From positions 1 to 42,515 of the forward strand of contig CAZTTC010000007.1 of NCBI GenBank assembly GCA_964616015.1: a stretch of DNA of 42,515 nucleotides, given 5' to 3'. The DNA comes from Methylibium sp964616015. GTDB lineage: Bacteria; Pseudomonadota; Gammaproteobacteria; Burkholderiales; Burkholderiaceae_C. Positions 16,600 to 25,554 of this stretch are shown here, piece after piece. The position numbers and the translations under genes were made by a program. The first letter of the stretch is position 1, and every line of letters starts with the position of its first letter. The notes beneath the pieces were generated by a model that ran no database searches, was not told where the DNA came from, and saw only the letters and a list, made by a program, of their open reading frames with translations.

Positions 16600-18419
16600 C
16601 ACCGGCCCGCCGCCTGGCGCACCGGATCGATGTCGACCAGGCGCCAGAACTCGCGCATGAACACGTTGCGGTGGTAGCCGATCACCCAGGGATGGGCGAG
16701 GTCGGTCCACACGCGGTGCGAGGAGAACTTGATCGGCATGTAGGCGATCAGCAGCTGCTTGGCCTCGTCCATCGCTGCCTGCCGCTCAGGCCCGTTGGGC
16801 AGCGCCTTCTGGCGCTGGATGGCGGCGTTGTAGGCCGGCAAGTCGAAGCGCGCCTTGTTGGACTGGCCCTTCGCGTTGCCGTCGCCGAGCGCCAGGAAGG
16901 TATCGCCGTCGGGGTCGTTGGCGCTCCAGCCGACGCCCCACATCTGCAGCTTGCCCGCCGTCGAGGCCTTCAAGTTTTCGGGCCACTTGGCGACCTTGAA
17001 GTCCATGCGGACGCCGATCGCGTCCATGCACTTCTTCCAGTTCTCGACCAACTGGCGCGACTGCTGGTCGGGTTGCGTCGCGTACTCGATGCGCAGCGGG
17101 CTCCCGTCCGGCAGGTCGCGCCAGCCGTCGCCGTCCTTGTCGACGTAGCCGTACAGGTCGAGCAGGGCCTTGGCGCGGGCCGGGTCGTGCAGGCTCATCT
17201 CGCTGCGGAAGTCCGGGTCGTAGCCCCAGGTGCCGGGGGCGATCGGCCCGTCCGGGACGATGGCTTGGCCGCGCCGCACCAGGCGGACCTCCTTCTCGGC
17301 GTCGAAGCCCAGAGCGATCGCGCGTCGCAACGCCACCTTGTCCGGCGTGTAGCCGCCGACCACCGGGTCCTCCATGTTGAAGTAGCTCAGCGACACCTCC
17401 GCGCGCGGGTAACGCACCATCGAGAGGCCGCGCTTCTTCAGGTTCGGCGCCAGCTGGTTGTTGGGGATCGCGCTGGTGGCGAACTCCTGCGGGATCTCCT
17501 CGATGATGTCGTGCTCGCCATTCAGGAAGGCCAGCCAGCGCGGCTGGTTCTCTTCGATGATGGCGATCTCCACCCGGTCGATCATGGGCAGCTTGCGGCC
17601 CTTGAGAGCTGCTGCAGCGGCCTGGGCCAGCGGATCGTCGGCCGGCGCCTCCTCGTTGTAGAACTCCTCGCGGTAGCCGGGGTTCTTCTCGAGCACGATG
17701 CGCGAAGCGCGGCGCCACTCTGCCAGCCGGAAGGGGCCGGTGCCGACGGGGTGCTCCATCGCGCGGTCGCCGTAGTGCTCGATCACCTCGCGGGCGACCG
17801 CGCCGGTGAACGAGGCGTCGGTCAGCAGGAAGGGGAAGCGCGGTCGCGGCTCGGCCAGCTTGAACTGGATGGTGTAGCGGTCCAGCGCGCGCAGGCCCTC
17901 GACCTCGCGGTCGTAGGGGAAGGCCTGCTTGCTCTTCAGCACCTCGCGGCGCAGTTCCGACAAGCCCAGCAGCTTGGCGTTCTCCAGCAGGTAGAGGTTG
18001 CTGCTCTTCCAGCGCGGGTCGTAGTAGCGCTTGATGGCGTAGACGTAGTCCGCCGCCGTCAGCTCGCGCCGGCGGCCCTGGAAGACCGGGTCGTCGGCGA
18101 AGTAGATGCCCGGGCGGATGCGCACCGTCCAGGTCTTGAAGTCGGGCGTGGACTCGGGCATCGCGGCCGCGGTGTTCGGGCGGATGCGCGCCGGTCGTGC
18201 CAGGAACTCGTACTGGTACAGCCCGTCGAAGATGCTCGCGGCGATGGTGCGCGAGTACAGATCGGTGATCTGCGGCGGATCGAAGCCGGTCTCGGCCACC
18301 TTGAAGGCGTAGCGCAGCACCTTCTGCTCGGGCGCGGCCGGCGCCGTCTGCGCCGTCTGCGCCGGCGCAGCGGCGCCGATCGTCAAAGCCAGGGCCAGGA
18401 TCAGGCCGGAACGCAGCAT
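16599..18419 (-). CDS. ABC transporter substrate-binding protein, family 5 (first paralogue)
   Basis: 606 residues from MLRSGLILALALTIGAAAPA, with a signal peptide ending near PAQTAQ. The ATG at 18419 follows an excellent ribosome site, GAGGAGT; the open frame to 18635 is non-coding leader. Family-5 blocks run along the whole length: KVLRYAFKVAETGFDPPQIT, GLYQYEFLARP, FKTWTVRIRPGIYFADDP, HPVGTGPFRLAEW, NMEDPVVGGYTPDKVALRRA and DKDGDGWRDLPDGSPL. It is clearly a paralogue of the next gene, with the same block order and length. It is the promoter-proximal gene of the minus-strand half of the divergent importer and should deliver solute to the permeases at 18722-20712. Confidence 0.94.
   Translation of the reverse strand: MLRSGLILALALTIGAAAPAQTAQTAPAAPEQKVLRYAFKVAETGFDPPQITDLYSRTIAASIFDGLYQYEFLARPARIRPNTAAAMPESTPDFKTWTVRIRPGIYFADDPVFQGRRRELTAADYVYAIKRYYDPRWKSSNLYLLENAKLLGLSELRREVLKSKQAFPYDREVEGLRALDRYTIQFKLAEPRPRFPFLLTDASFTGAVAREVIEHYGDRAMEHPVGTGPFRLAEWRRASRIVLEKNPGYREEFYNEEAPADDPLAQAAAAALKGRKLPMIDRVEIAIIEENQPRWLAFLNGEHDIIEEIPQEFATSAIPNNQLAPNLKKRGLSMVRYPRAEVSLSYFNMEDPVVGGYTPDKVALRRAIALGFDAEKEVRLVRRGQAIVPDGPIAPGTWGYDPDFRSEMSLHDPARAKALLDLYGYVDKDGDGWRDLPDGSPLRIEYATQPDQQSRQLVENWKKCMDAIGVRMDFKVAKWPENLKASTAGKLQMWGVGWSANDPDGDTFLALGDGNAKGQSNKARFDLPAYNAAIQRQKALPNGPERQAAMDEAKQLLIAYMPIKFSSHRVWTDLAHPWVIGYHRNVFMREFWRLVDIDPVRQAAGR
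17116..17177. repeat. 62-bp perfect direct repeat, copy 2 (inside the first paralogue)
   Basis: Partner of 15287-15348, same orientation, no mismatch over 62 bp, centre-to-centre distance 1829 bp, close to one gene length. Confidence 0.85.
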
Positions 18420-18473
18420 TCGATACTCCTCGAGGCCTTGTGGGCCGCACCCGGCCGAGGTCGCACGGGCAAA

Positions 18474-18490
18474 GGCGCGAAGTCTAGGGC
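18474..18490 (-). promoter_or_regulatory. 17-bp shared promoter element, minus-facing copy
   Basis: Read on the minus strand it is GCCCTAGACTTCGCGCC, ending 54 nt before the first paralogue's start (18419). It is the exact inverted partner of 18636-18652. It contains TAGACT, a possible -10 hexamer, so each divergent transcript would use the same core promoter. No good -35 is seen at 16-18 bp. Confidence 0.55.
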
Positions 18491-18552
18491 CTGGGGCTGC
18501 CGCCAACCATGCGGCCGACCCGCATCGGCGGGATTCGCGTCGCGCTTGGAGT

Positions 18553-18590
18553 CGCCCGGCGGCATGCGAGTTGCATGCCCGATCCGGGCG
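18553..18590. promoter_or_regulatory. Nested inverted repeats in divergent control region
   Basis: CGCCCGG (18553-18559) pairs with CCGGGCG (18584-18590). Nested inside, GGCATGC (18561-18567) pairs with GCATGCC (18573-18579) around a 5-bp spacer. The centre lies within a few bases of the midpoint between the two 17-bp elements. A regulator binding here could affect both directions. The rest of the 302-bp spacer has no gene. Confidence 0.45.
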
Positions 18591-18635
18591 TGCAGCCGTC
18601 CCCGGGCAAACGCGGGCCGGGGCCCGCCGGCCCAA

Positions 18636-18652
18636 GCCCTAGACTTCGCGCC
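18636..18652 (+). promoter_or_regulatory. 17-bp shared promoter element, plus-facing copy
   Basis: GCCCTAGACTTCGCGCC, ending 69 nt before the permease start (18722). It is identical in its gene-facing orientation to the copy at 18474-18490. It includes the -10-like TAGACT. Confidence 0.55.
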
Positions 18653-18662
18653 TGCACAAGAA

Positions 18663-18704
18663 CGGCAGCCCGGTCGTCACGAGCGATCGGGCTGCCGCGG
18701 TTTT
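18663..18704 (+). promoter_or_regulatory. Terminator-like hairpin in permease leader (attenuator candidate)
   Basis: CGGCAGCCCG (18663-18672) pairs perfectly with CGGGCTGCCG (18688-18697) around a 15-nt loop and is followed by CGGTTTTC. It lies inside the presumed 5' leader of the permease gene (start 18722), downstream of the 17-bp element. A terminator here makes sense only as an attenuator, or as a relic of an arrangement where a binding-protein gene preceded the permease on the same strand. Confidence 0.5.
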
Positions 18705-18721
18705 CTGGAGTACCCCTGACG

Positions 18722-19660
18722 ATGGCGGCCTATCTGACAAGGCGCCTGTGGCAAATGATCCCGACCCTCGCCGGGGTCGTGCTGCTGGTGTTCTTTCTCT
18801 TCAAGTTCTTCGGTGGCGACCCTGCCGAAATCCTCGGTGGCCTGAACGCCACGCCCGAACAGATCGACGCGATCCGCGAGCAGCTGGGCCTGAACCGCCC
18901 GGTGCTCGAGCAGCTGTGGATCTTCGTGCGGCAGATCCTCAGCTTCGACTGGGGCAAGAGCTGGGCGACCAACGAGGCGGTGGCCAACCTGTTCGCCACC
19001 CGGCTGCCGGCCACGCTGACGGTGATGGTGCCGATCCTGCTGCTCGAGGTGCTGCTGGCGATCCCGTTTGCGCTGGCCGTCGCCTACGTGCGCGGCTCGT
19101 TGACCGACCGAACCATCATGGTCGTCACGACGGTCGCGCTGGCGATCAGCTTCCTGGTCTACGTGATCGTCGGTCAGTACGTGTTCGCCTTCCGCCTGGG
19201 CTGGTTCCCGGTGCAGGGCTGGAGCGACAGCCTGTGGACCAACCTGGTCCAGTACGCCCCGCTGCCGGTGCTGCTGGCGGTGCTGGTGAGCCTGGCGCCG
19301 CAGACGCGGCTGTACCGCAGCTTCTTCCTCGACGAGATCGGCCAGGACTACGTGCGCACCGCGCGTGCCAAGGGCCTGACCGAGACCACGATCCTGCTCA
19401 AGCACGTGCTGCGCAACGCGCTGATCCCCATCCTGACCAATGTCGCGGTCTCGCTGCCGGGCATCTTCGTCGGTTCCTTCCTGATCGAGGTGTTCTTCTC
19501 GATCCCCGGCCTGGGGCGCGAGGTGCTGCTGGCGGTCAACCGCAGCGACTATCCCGTCATCCAGGCGGTCACGATCTACATCGCGGTGTTGACGATGGTG
19601 ATCAATCTGCTGACCGACGTGCTCTACAAGGTCGTCGACCCGCGAGTCGTCCTCAAATGA
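18722..19660 (+). CDS. ABC transporter permease, DppB/OppB type
   Basis: 312 residues from the ATG at 18722 (MAAYLTRRLWQMIPTLAGVV). The layout is that of family-5 importer permease 1: an N-terminal membrane helix, a periplasmic segment with LNRPVLEQLWIFVRQI, then a five-helix BPD_transp_1 core. The EAA loop reads DYVRTARAKGLTETTILLKH and contacts the ATPase; IPGLGREVLLAVNRSDYP is conserved near the C-terminus. It overlaps the next permease by four bases (ATGA), showing translational coupling. With the next two genes and the two binding proteins on the opposite strand it makes a complete importer. The gene has no binding-protein gene directly before it on its own strand. Confidence 0.95.
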   Translation: MAAYLTRRLWQMIPTLAGVVLLVFFLFKFFGGDPAEILGGLNATPEQIDAIREQLGLNRPVLEQLWIFVRQILSFDWGKSWATNEAVANLFATRLPATLTVMVPILLLEVLLAIPFALAVAYVRGSLTDRTIMVVTTVALAISFLVYVIVGQYVFAFRLGWFPVQGWSDSLWTNLVQYAPLPVLLAVLVSLAPQTRLYRSFFLDEIGQDYVRTARAKGLTETTILLKHVLRNALIPILTNVAVSLPGIFVGSFLIEVFFSIPGLGREVLLAVNRSDYPVIQAVTIYIAVLTMVINLLTDVLYKVVDPRVVLK

Positions 19661-20711
19661 GCGCCGTGCTGCCCTCATCTTCGGCCCCGAGCGCGGTGAC
19701 CACGCGCTCCGAAGGCGTCTGGGCCTCGGCCTGGCGGCGCTTCAAGGGCGACCGCGTCGGCATGGTGTCGCTGGTCATCGTCGCCGGCTTCCTGGTGCTG
19801 GTGGTGCTGGCCGGCATCGGCCTGCTGGCCAGCCAGTGGCAACAGGAGATCGGCGTGCCCAACGCGCCGCCGACCTTCATCGGCCCGGCCGCGCCGCAGG
19901 AGCAGGCGGCCGTCGCGGCATCGACGACGCCGCGCATCGACCTGTCCGACATCGACCCCCTGGCGCCCAAGTACGCCGAATGGGCCGAGGCCGCCAAGAA
20001 GTACGCCACCGCCGAGCTGCCGCGCGCCCAGACCCTGCCCTTCGGCGCCGACCGGCTGGGCCGCGACGTGCTGGCCAAGGCCATCAAGGGCGCCGAGATC
20101 TCCATCCTGGTCGGCGTCTCGGCCGCGCTGCTGGCCACGCTGATCGGCACGCTGCTGGGGGCCTTCGGCGGCTTCTTCGGCGGCAAGGTCGGCGACGCGC
20201 TCGAGTGGGTCTACAACGTCTTCACGTCCATCCCGAGCATCCTGCTGATCTTCGCCTTCGCGGCCGTCACCGGCCGTGGCGTGCTCTCGGTGGTGCTGAT
20301 CCTGGGCCTGACCGGGTGGACCGGCATCTACCGCCTGGTGCGGGCCGAGTTCATCAAGCACTCGGTGCGCGAGTACGTGCGCTCCGCCGAGGCCATCGGC
20401 GCATCGGCAGGCTCGCGCATGTTCCGCCACATCCTGCCGAACGTGAGCCACGTGGTGCTGGTGCAGCTGTCCATCCACGTCGTGCAGTTCATCAAGGCCG
20501 AGGTCATCCTCAGCTACCTGGGGCTGGGCGTGTCGGTCGACCAGGTCAGCTGGGGCACGATGCTGGCCGAGGCGCAGGGCGAGCTGATCCTCGGCCACTG
20601 GTGGCAGCTGGCCGCGGCGACGGCCTTCATGGCGCTGTTCGTCACCGCCTTCTCGCTGATGACCGATGCGCTGCGCGACGCGCTCGATCCCAAACTGAGA
20701 GGCGCCGAGTG

Positions 20712-20712
<1 letters not shown>
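19657..20712 (+). CDS. ABC transporter permease, DppC/OppC type
   Basis: 351 residues from the ATG at 19657, which overlaps the previous stop. The start includes an OppC_N-like segment (WASAWRRFKGDRVGMVSLVI). It is followed by an extended periplasmic loop of about 80 residues (PNAPPTFIGPAAPQ to AELPRAQTLPFG) and the motif GADRLGRDVLAKAI. The membrane core then follows, with an EAA loop REYVRSAEAIGASAGSRMFR. The C-terminus MTDALRDALDPKLRG is typical. The long loop before GADRLGRD is larger than in most DppC proteins and is shared with YejE-like permeases. It overlaps the ATPase start at TGATG. Confidence 0.95.
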
Positions 20713-22433
<1,721 letters not shown>

Positions 22434-22461
22434 GTCGCCCCCGAGCCGCGGAGCCGGGCCT

Positions 22462-23853
22462 GTGGATTCCAGCGGCGGGGCTCGTCGCGGGCTCGGCGCC
22501 TGGCTGCTGCTGGGCGCGTGGCTGCTGGCCGCCTGCACCGACGCCCCCCGTCCCGACCTGAAGCGCCTCTACCAGTTCGGCATGAACGACGCCGAGGCGG
22601 CGCCGGTGATCCTGATTCCCGGCGCCTTCGGCTCGCGGCTGCGCGACCGCGAGACCGGTGACGAGGTCTGGCCCGGCGCCTGGTGGCGCGCGCTGTTCTC
22701 GTCCTACCCCGAACTCGCGCTCGCGATCGACCCGGAACGCAACGCGCCGCGGCCGTCGCGGCTGGAGGCCGCCGGCATCGCCGAGCAGGCCTTCGGCCGC
22801 GACTTCTACCGCCCGATCATGGACACGCTGTCGCGTCACGGCGGCTACCTGCGCAGCGAGGCCGGCACGCCGGCGAAGAAGGGCGAGCGGCGCTTCTACG
22901 TCTTCAGCTACGACTGGCGCCAGGACAACGTGCAGAGCGCCCGCGAGCTGCATGCGCTGATCGAGCAGGTGCGGCGCGACCACGGCGATCCGGCCTTGCG
23001 GGTCGACCTGGTCGCGCACAGCATGGGCGGCCTGGTCGCGCGCTACTACCTGCGCTTCGGCACGCGCGACGTGCTGGACGGCGAAGGCCAGCAGGTGACG
23101 ATGGACGGCGCCTCGCGGGTGCGCAAGCTGGTGCTGCTGGGCGCACCCAACCTCGGCTCGGTGAGTTCGCTGCATGCCTTCCTCAGCGGCGAGCGCGTCG
23201 GCCTGCGGCGCATCGCGCCGCGCACGCTGGCCACCTTCCCGGGCGGCTACCAGCTGTTCCCGCACCCGCTGGCGAGCTGGCTGATCGGCATCGACGGCCG
23301 GCCGCTGGACGACGAGCTGTTCGACGCCGCGACCTGGCAGCGCCATGGCTGGTCGGTGTACGGCCCGGGCGCGCTGCCCGACCCGGCCGACGAAGCGGCG
23401 CTGCGCCGCTACTTCGTGCACCAGCTCGAGCGCGCGCGTCGCTTCGCGTGGATGCTGTCGGTGGCCGAGCCGGAGTCGCCGATCCGCTACGTGCTGTTCG
23501 GCGGCGACTGCCACCTGACGCCGGCGCGGCTGCTGGTCGAGCAGGTCGACGGCCGAGACCTGACCCGGCTGTCGCCGGAGGAGATCGCCGCGCCGCGGCC
23601 CGGCGTGGCCTACGACCAGCTGATGCTCGAGCCCGGCGACGGCCGCGTCACCAAGCCCTCGCTGCTGGCGCGCGAGACGCTGGACCCGAGCGCGCCGCAG
23701 CACGAGGACAGCTTCCTGCCGGTGGCCTACCCCTTCTTCCTGTGCGAGCACCACCAGGCGCTCACCGGCAACATCAACTTCCAGGACAACCTGCTGAACG
23801 TGCTGCTGACGCGACACCTGCCCTGGGACAGCGAGCGCCGCGCGCCGCCCTGA
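22462..23853 (+). CDS. LCAT/PGAP1-like alpha/beta-hydrolase lipoprotein
   Basis: 463 residues from the GTG at 22462. The N-terminus is a lipoprotein signal (GAWLLLGAWLLAAC, Cys25), placing the enzyme on the outer side of a membrane. The family pattern is VILIPGAFGSRLRDRETGDE near the oxyanion hole, a YVFSYDWRQDN motif typical of LCAT-like acyltransferases, and the nucleophile elbow AHSMGG with Ser187. A C-terminal EHHQALTGN carries the likely catalytic His. Members hydrolyse or transfer acyl chains of phospholipids or other esters. The gene starts 28 bp after the ABC ATPase and could be read through from it, although function seems separate. The following TetR gene is close and has its own promoter. 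Confidence 0.85.
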   Translation: MDSSGGARRGLGAWLLLGAWLLAACTDAPRPDLKRLYQFGMNDAEAAPVILIPGAFGSRLRDRETGDEVWPGAWWRALFSSYPELALAIDPERNAPRPSRLEAAGIAEQAFGRDFYRPIMDTLSRHGGYLRSEAGTPAKKGERRFYVFSYDWRQDNVQSARELHALIEQVRRDHGDPALRVDLVAHSMGGLVARYYLRFGTRDVLDGEGQQVTMDGASRVRKLVLLGAPNLGSVSSLHAFLSGERVGLRRIAPRTLATFPGGYQLFPHPLASWLIGIDGRPLDDELFDAATWQRHGWSVYGPGALPDPADEAALRRYFVHQLERARRFAWMLSVAEPESPIRYVLFGGDCHLTPARLLVEQVDGRDLTRLSPEEIAAPRPGVAYDQLMLEPGDGRVTKPSLLARETLDPSAPQHEDSFLPVAYPFFLCEHHQALTGNINFQDNLLNVLLTRHLPWDSERRAPP

Positions 23854-23861
23854 GCGCCTGT

Positions 23862-23891
23862 TTGCAATTTCGCACGAGTGTGCTAAATTGC
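23862..23891 (+). promoter_or_regulatory. Palindromic operator with embedded tetR promoter
   Basis: GCAATTTCGCAC (23864-23875), spacer GAGT, GTGCTAAATTGC (23880-23891): an inverted repeat matching in 11 of 12 positions. A -35 TTGCAA (23862-23867) and a -10 TAAATT (23884-23889) with 16-bp spacing lie within it. Transcription would start at or within a base or two of the tetR ATG (23897). TetR bound here should block its own promoter. Confidence 0.7.
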
Positions 23892-23896
23892 GAAGC

Positions 23897-24511
23897 ATGG
23901 ACGCCAAGACCGACCGCAGCGAGCTGACCCGCGCGGCCATCCTCGACACCGCGCTCGAGATGGCCACCGCCGAGGGGCTGGAGTCGCTGAGCCTCGGCGA
24001 GGTGGCCCGCAAGCTGGGCCTCAGCAAGAGCGGCGTGTTCTCGCGCATCGGCTCGCGCGAGGCGCTGCAGCAAGCGGTCATCTCCGAGTTCGAGCGTCGC
24101 TTCGTGCAGGCGGTGGTGATCCCGGCGCTGCGCGAGCCGCGCGGCCTGCCGCGCCTGGACGCGCTGATGCGCCTGTGGCTGCAGCGGGCGCGCGACGTCG
24201 ACATCCGCTCGGGCTGCATCTTCAGTGCCGGCGCCTTCGAGTTCGACGATCGCGAAGGCCCGCTGCGCGATGCGCTGCTGGACGGCGTGCTGCGCTGGCG
24301 CGCGGCGCTGCGGCGCAGCATCGTGCAGTCGATGGAAACCGGCGAACTGCGTGCCGACACCGACCCCGACCAGCTGGTGTTCGAGCTCGACGCCCTGTTC
24401 ATCGCGCTGATGCGCGACGCGCGCTTCCTGCGCGACCCCAAGGCGGCCGACCGCGCCTGGGCCGCCTACCAGCGGCTCATGCGCGGCTTGCGGACCGACC
24501 CCCAGGACTGA
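23897..24511 (+). CDS. TetR family transcriptional regulator, autoregulated
   Basis: 204 residues from the ATG at 23897 (MDAKTDRSELTRAAILDTAL). The helix-turn-helix is at about 28-52: LSLGEVARKLGLSKSGVFSR. The C-terminal domain includes GCIFSAGAFEFDDREGP and FELDALFIALMRDARFL, typical of TetR members with a C-terminal ligand domain of the TetR_C_11-like type. There is no ribosome site before the ATG; the region is filled by the palindrome at 23864-23891, suggesting a leaderless message. A related palindrome lies behind the gene, before a 37-residue membrane protein, which is therefore the likeliest target. Confidence 0.93.
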   Translation: MDAKTDRSELTRAAILDTALEMATAEGLESLSLGEVARKLGLSKSGVFSRIGSREALQQAVISEFERRFVQAVVIPALREPRGLPRLDALMRLWLQRARDVDIRSGCIFSAGAFEFDDREGPLRDALLDGVLRWRAALRRSIVQSMETGELRADTDPDQLVFELDALFIALMRDARFLRDPKAADRAWAAYQRLMRGLRTDPQD

Positions 24512-24549
24512 CGGAGCCGGCAATGCCTGAGCTTCGTCTTGGTCCGATC

Positions 24550-24573
24550 AAATTTCGCACAGTCGTGCGATAT
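24550..24573 (+). promoter_or_regulatory. Second TetR-type operator, upstream of 37-aa ORF
   Basis: AAATTTCGCAC (24550-24560), spacer AGTC, GTGCGATAT (24565-24573). It shares AATTTCGCAC-N4-GTGC with the operator in front of tetR. The core TCGCAC-N4-GTGCGA is perfectly symmetric; the outer arms are partly degenerate. It ends 38 nt before the small ORF at 24612. No good -35/-10 pair was found. Confidence 0.6.
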
Positions 24574-24611
24574 CGCCCGCAGCGCGGGCCTGCTCGTTGA
24601 AGGAGCTTGTC

Positions 24612-24725
24612 ATGTGGATCTTCGCCATCGCCCTCGTCGCCTACCTCGTCTGGCGCGGCGCCGGCCGCGTCCTGGCCGTGCTGCACAGCATCCCGGCGTG
24701 CAACGCCGACTTCGACCTCGTCTGA
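24612..24725 (+). CDS. 37-residue single-pass membrane protein
   Basis: A short ORF beginning MWIFAIALVAYLVWRGAGR and ending in CNADFDLV. AAGGAG lies 7 nt before the ATG, the best ribosome site nearby. The first 14 residues are a hydrophobic helix followed by Arg-Gly-Ala-Gly-Arg, then a second short hydrophobic stretch (VLAVLHSIPA) and an acidic tail with one cysteine. The size, the strong ribosome site and the TetR-type palindrome 38 nt upstream together support a real gene. I do not recognise a family. A small inner-membrane regulator or stress peptide controlled by the TetR protein is plausible. About 325 bp without a gene follow. Confidence 0.65.
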   Translation: MWIFAIALVAYLVWRGAGRVLAVLHSIPACNADFDLV

Positions 24726-24846
24726 GGTCAAGGCCTCGACGGCTCGGGCGCTCGTCGGTCCGGCCGTCCACCGCGGCGCCGATCTGCTCGGCGGCGAGCG
24801 GGTTCGCCGCCTCGCGCGGGGTCGCGCGCAACCCGCTGTTACGCGA

Positions 24847-24861
24847 AGGGCGCAACGCCCT
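24847..24861. terminator. Small hairpin in intergenic stretch
   Basis: AGGGCG-CAA-CGCCCT, followed about 15 bp later by a second weak stem CGACG-AAAAG-CGTCG. Both are in the 24726-25050 stretch that carries no gene. They could end the 37-aa transcript, but no T-run follows directly. Confidence 0.3.
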
Positions 24862-24966
24862 GTCGCCCGGTCGACGAAAAGCGTCGCCCTTGTGACCATC
24901 GCCCGGCGCGCCTTCTGCGGCCCGGCCGAGGACCCGTGATCCAGTGCACGCGCCGCCGCTGCGGTC

Positions 24967-25001
24967 GGCCCGCGAGCCGCGTGCCCCCAGGCTCGCGGGC
25001 C
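24967..25001. promoter_or_regulatory. Strong 12-bp hairpin upstream of small ORF
   Basis: GGCCCGCGAGCC (24967-24978) pairs perfectly with GGCTCGCGGGCC (24990-25001) around an 11-nt loop. It ends 49 nt before the 80-aa ORF. No T-run follows. It may be a terminator-like or leader structure. Confidence 0.45.
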
Positions 25002-25050
25002 ATGGCACACAAGATGCACCTGTGCGGCCAACACGGCAGGAGGAACCCGC

Positions 25051-25293
25051 ATGGCCCCGACCCTCAGACCCCGCTTGCGAACGCAAGCCGCCCGCGGCGG
25101 CACGCTCGCTTCGGTCTCCTCGATGCTGCGCCTCGCGGCGCGCGAGCGCCAGGCCAGCGCGGCAGCGCCCGGCTGGCTCAAGGGGCTGCAGCGGGCCCTG
25201 CGCTCGGCGGGCCCGGCCCAGGGTGCAGCGCCGATGAACGGCGTGCTGGCGGGCATGGAGTTCGCGCCCAGCGAGTGGCTGAACGGCCGTTGA
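25051..25293 (+). CDS. Small hypothetical protein (80 aa)
   Basis: 80 residues from the ATG at 25051 (MAPTLRPRLRTQAARGGTLA). A strong AGGAGGA ribosome site precedes the ATG at good spacing, which is the main reason to accept it. The product is basic and Ala/Arg-rich, with a possible amphipathic helix GWLKGLQRALRSAG and a C-terminus GMEFAPSEWLNGR. There is no signal peptide or clear membrane segment. Not recognised; function unknown. The next small ORF begins 49 bp downstream, so the two may be co-transcribed. Confidence 0.5.
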   Translation: MAPTLRPRLRTQAARGGTLASVSSMLRLAARERQASAAAPGWLKGLQRALRSAGPAQGAAPMNGVLAGMEFAPSEWLNGR

Positions 25294-25342
25294 GACGGAC
25301 TCGAGAGCAAGCGTCGTTGGAATCTTCGAAGGCGAGCCCCCC

Positions 25343-25546
25343 ATGAGCAGCAGCCCCCGCTTCAGCCTGGCGTCGCAGATGGCCCGTCTTGCCACGGTTC
25401 ATCCGCGCGACAGCGGCTTCGGCGGACTCGGGACTGCGGCCTCGGGCAAGGGCCAGGTGCTGCCCACGCGCAGCGCCTCCCGGCAGCTCGAGCTGCCTTT
25501 CGTCATGCCCGCGGCGACGCCGCGGCCAAGGTTGCGGACTGGTTGA
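25343..25546 (+). CDS. Small hypothetical protein (67 aa)
   Basis: 67 residues from the ATG at 25343 (MSSSPRFSLASQMARLATVH). A moderate ribosome site, GAAGGCGAG, precedes it. The product is Ser/Pro/Gly-rich and probably disordered, with QLELPFVMPAATPRP at the end. Not recognised. It is followed directly by the structured, T-run-ending element at 25555-25624, which suits the end of a transcript. Coding status is uncertain. Confidence 0.4.
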   Translation: MSSSPRFSLASQMARLATVHPRDSGFGGLGTAASGKGQVLPTRSASRQLELPFVMPAATPRPRLRTG

Positions 25547-25554
25547 CGTCCAAG

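Noticed and set aside
15287..17177. 62-bp repeat pair as an insertion element or attachment site
   Set aside because: Both copies are in frame inside paralogous genes and encode the same conserved residues.
24477..25310. Minus-strand ORF of 277 codons across the intergenic stretch
   Set aside because: No ribosome site or family motif; low-complexity Arg/Ala/Pro composition; it covers the 37-aa and 80-aa ORFs that have better support.
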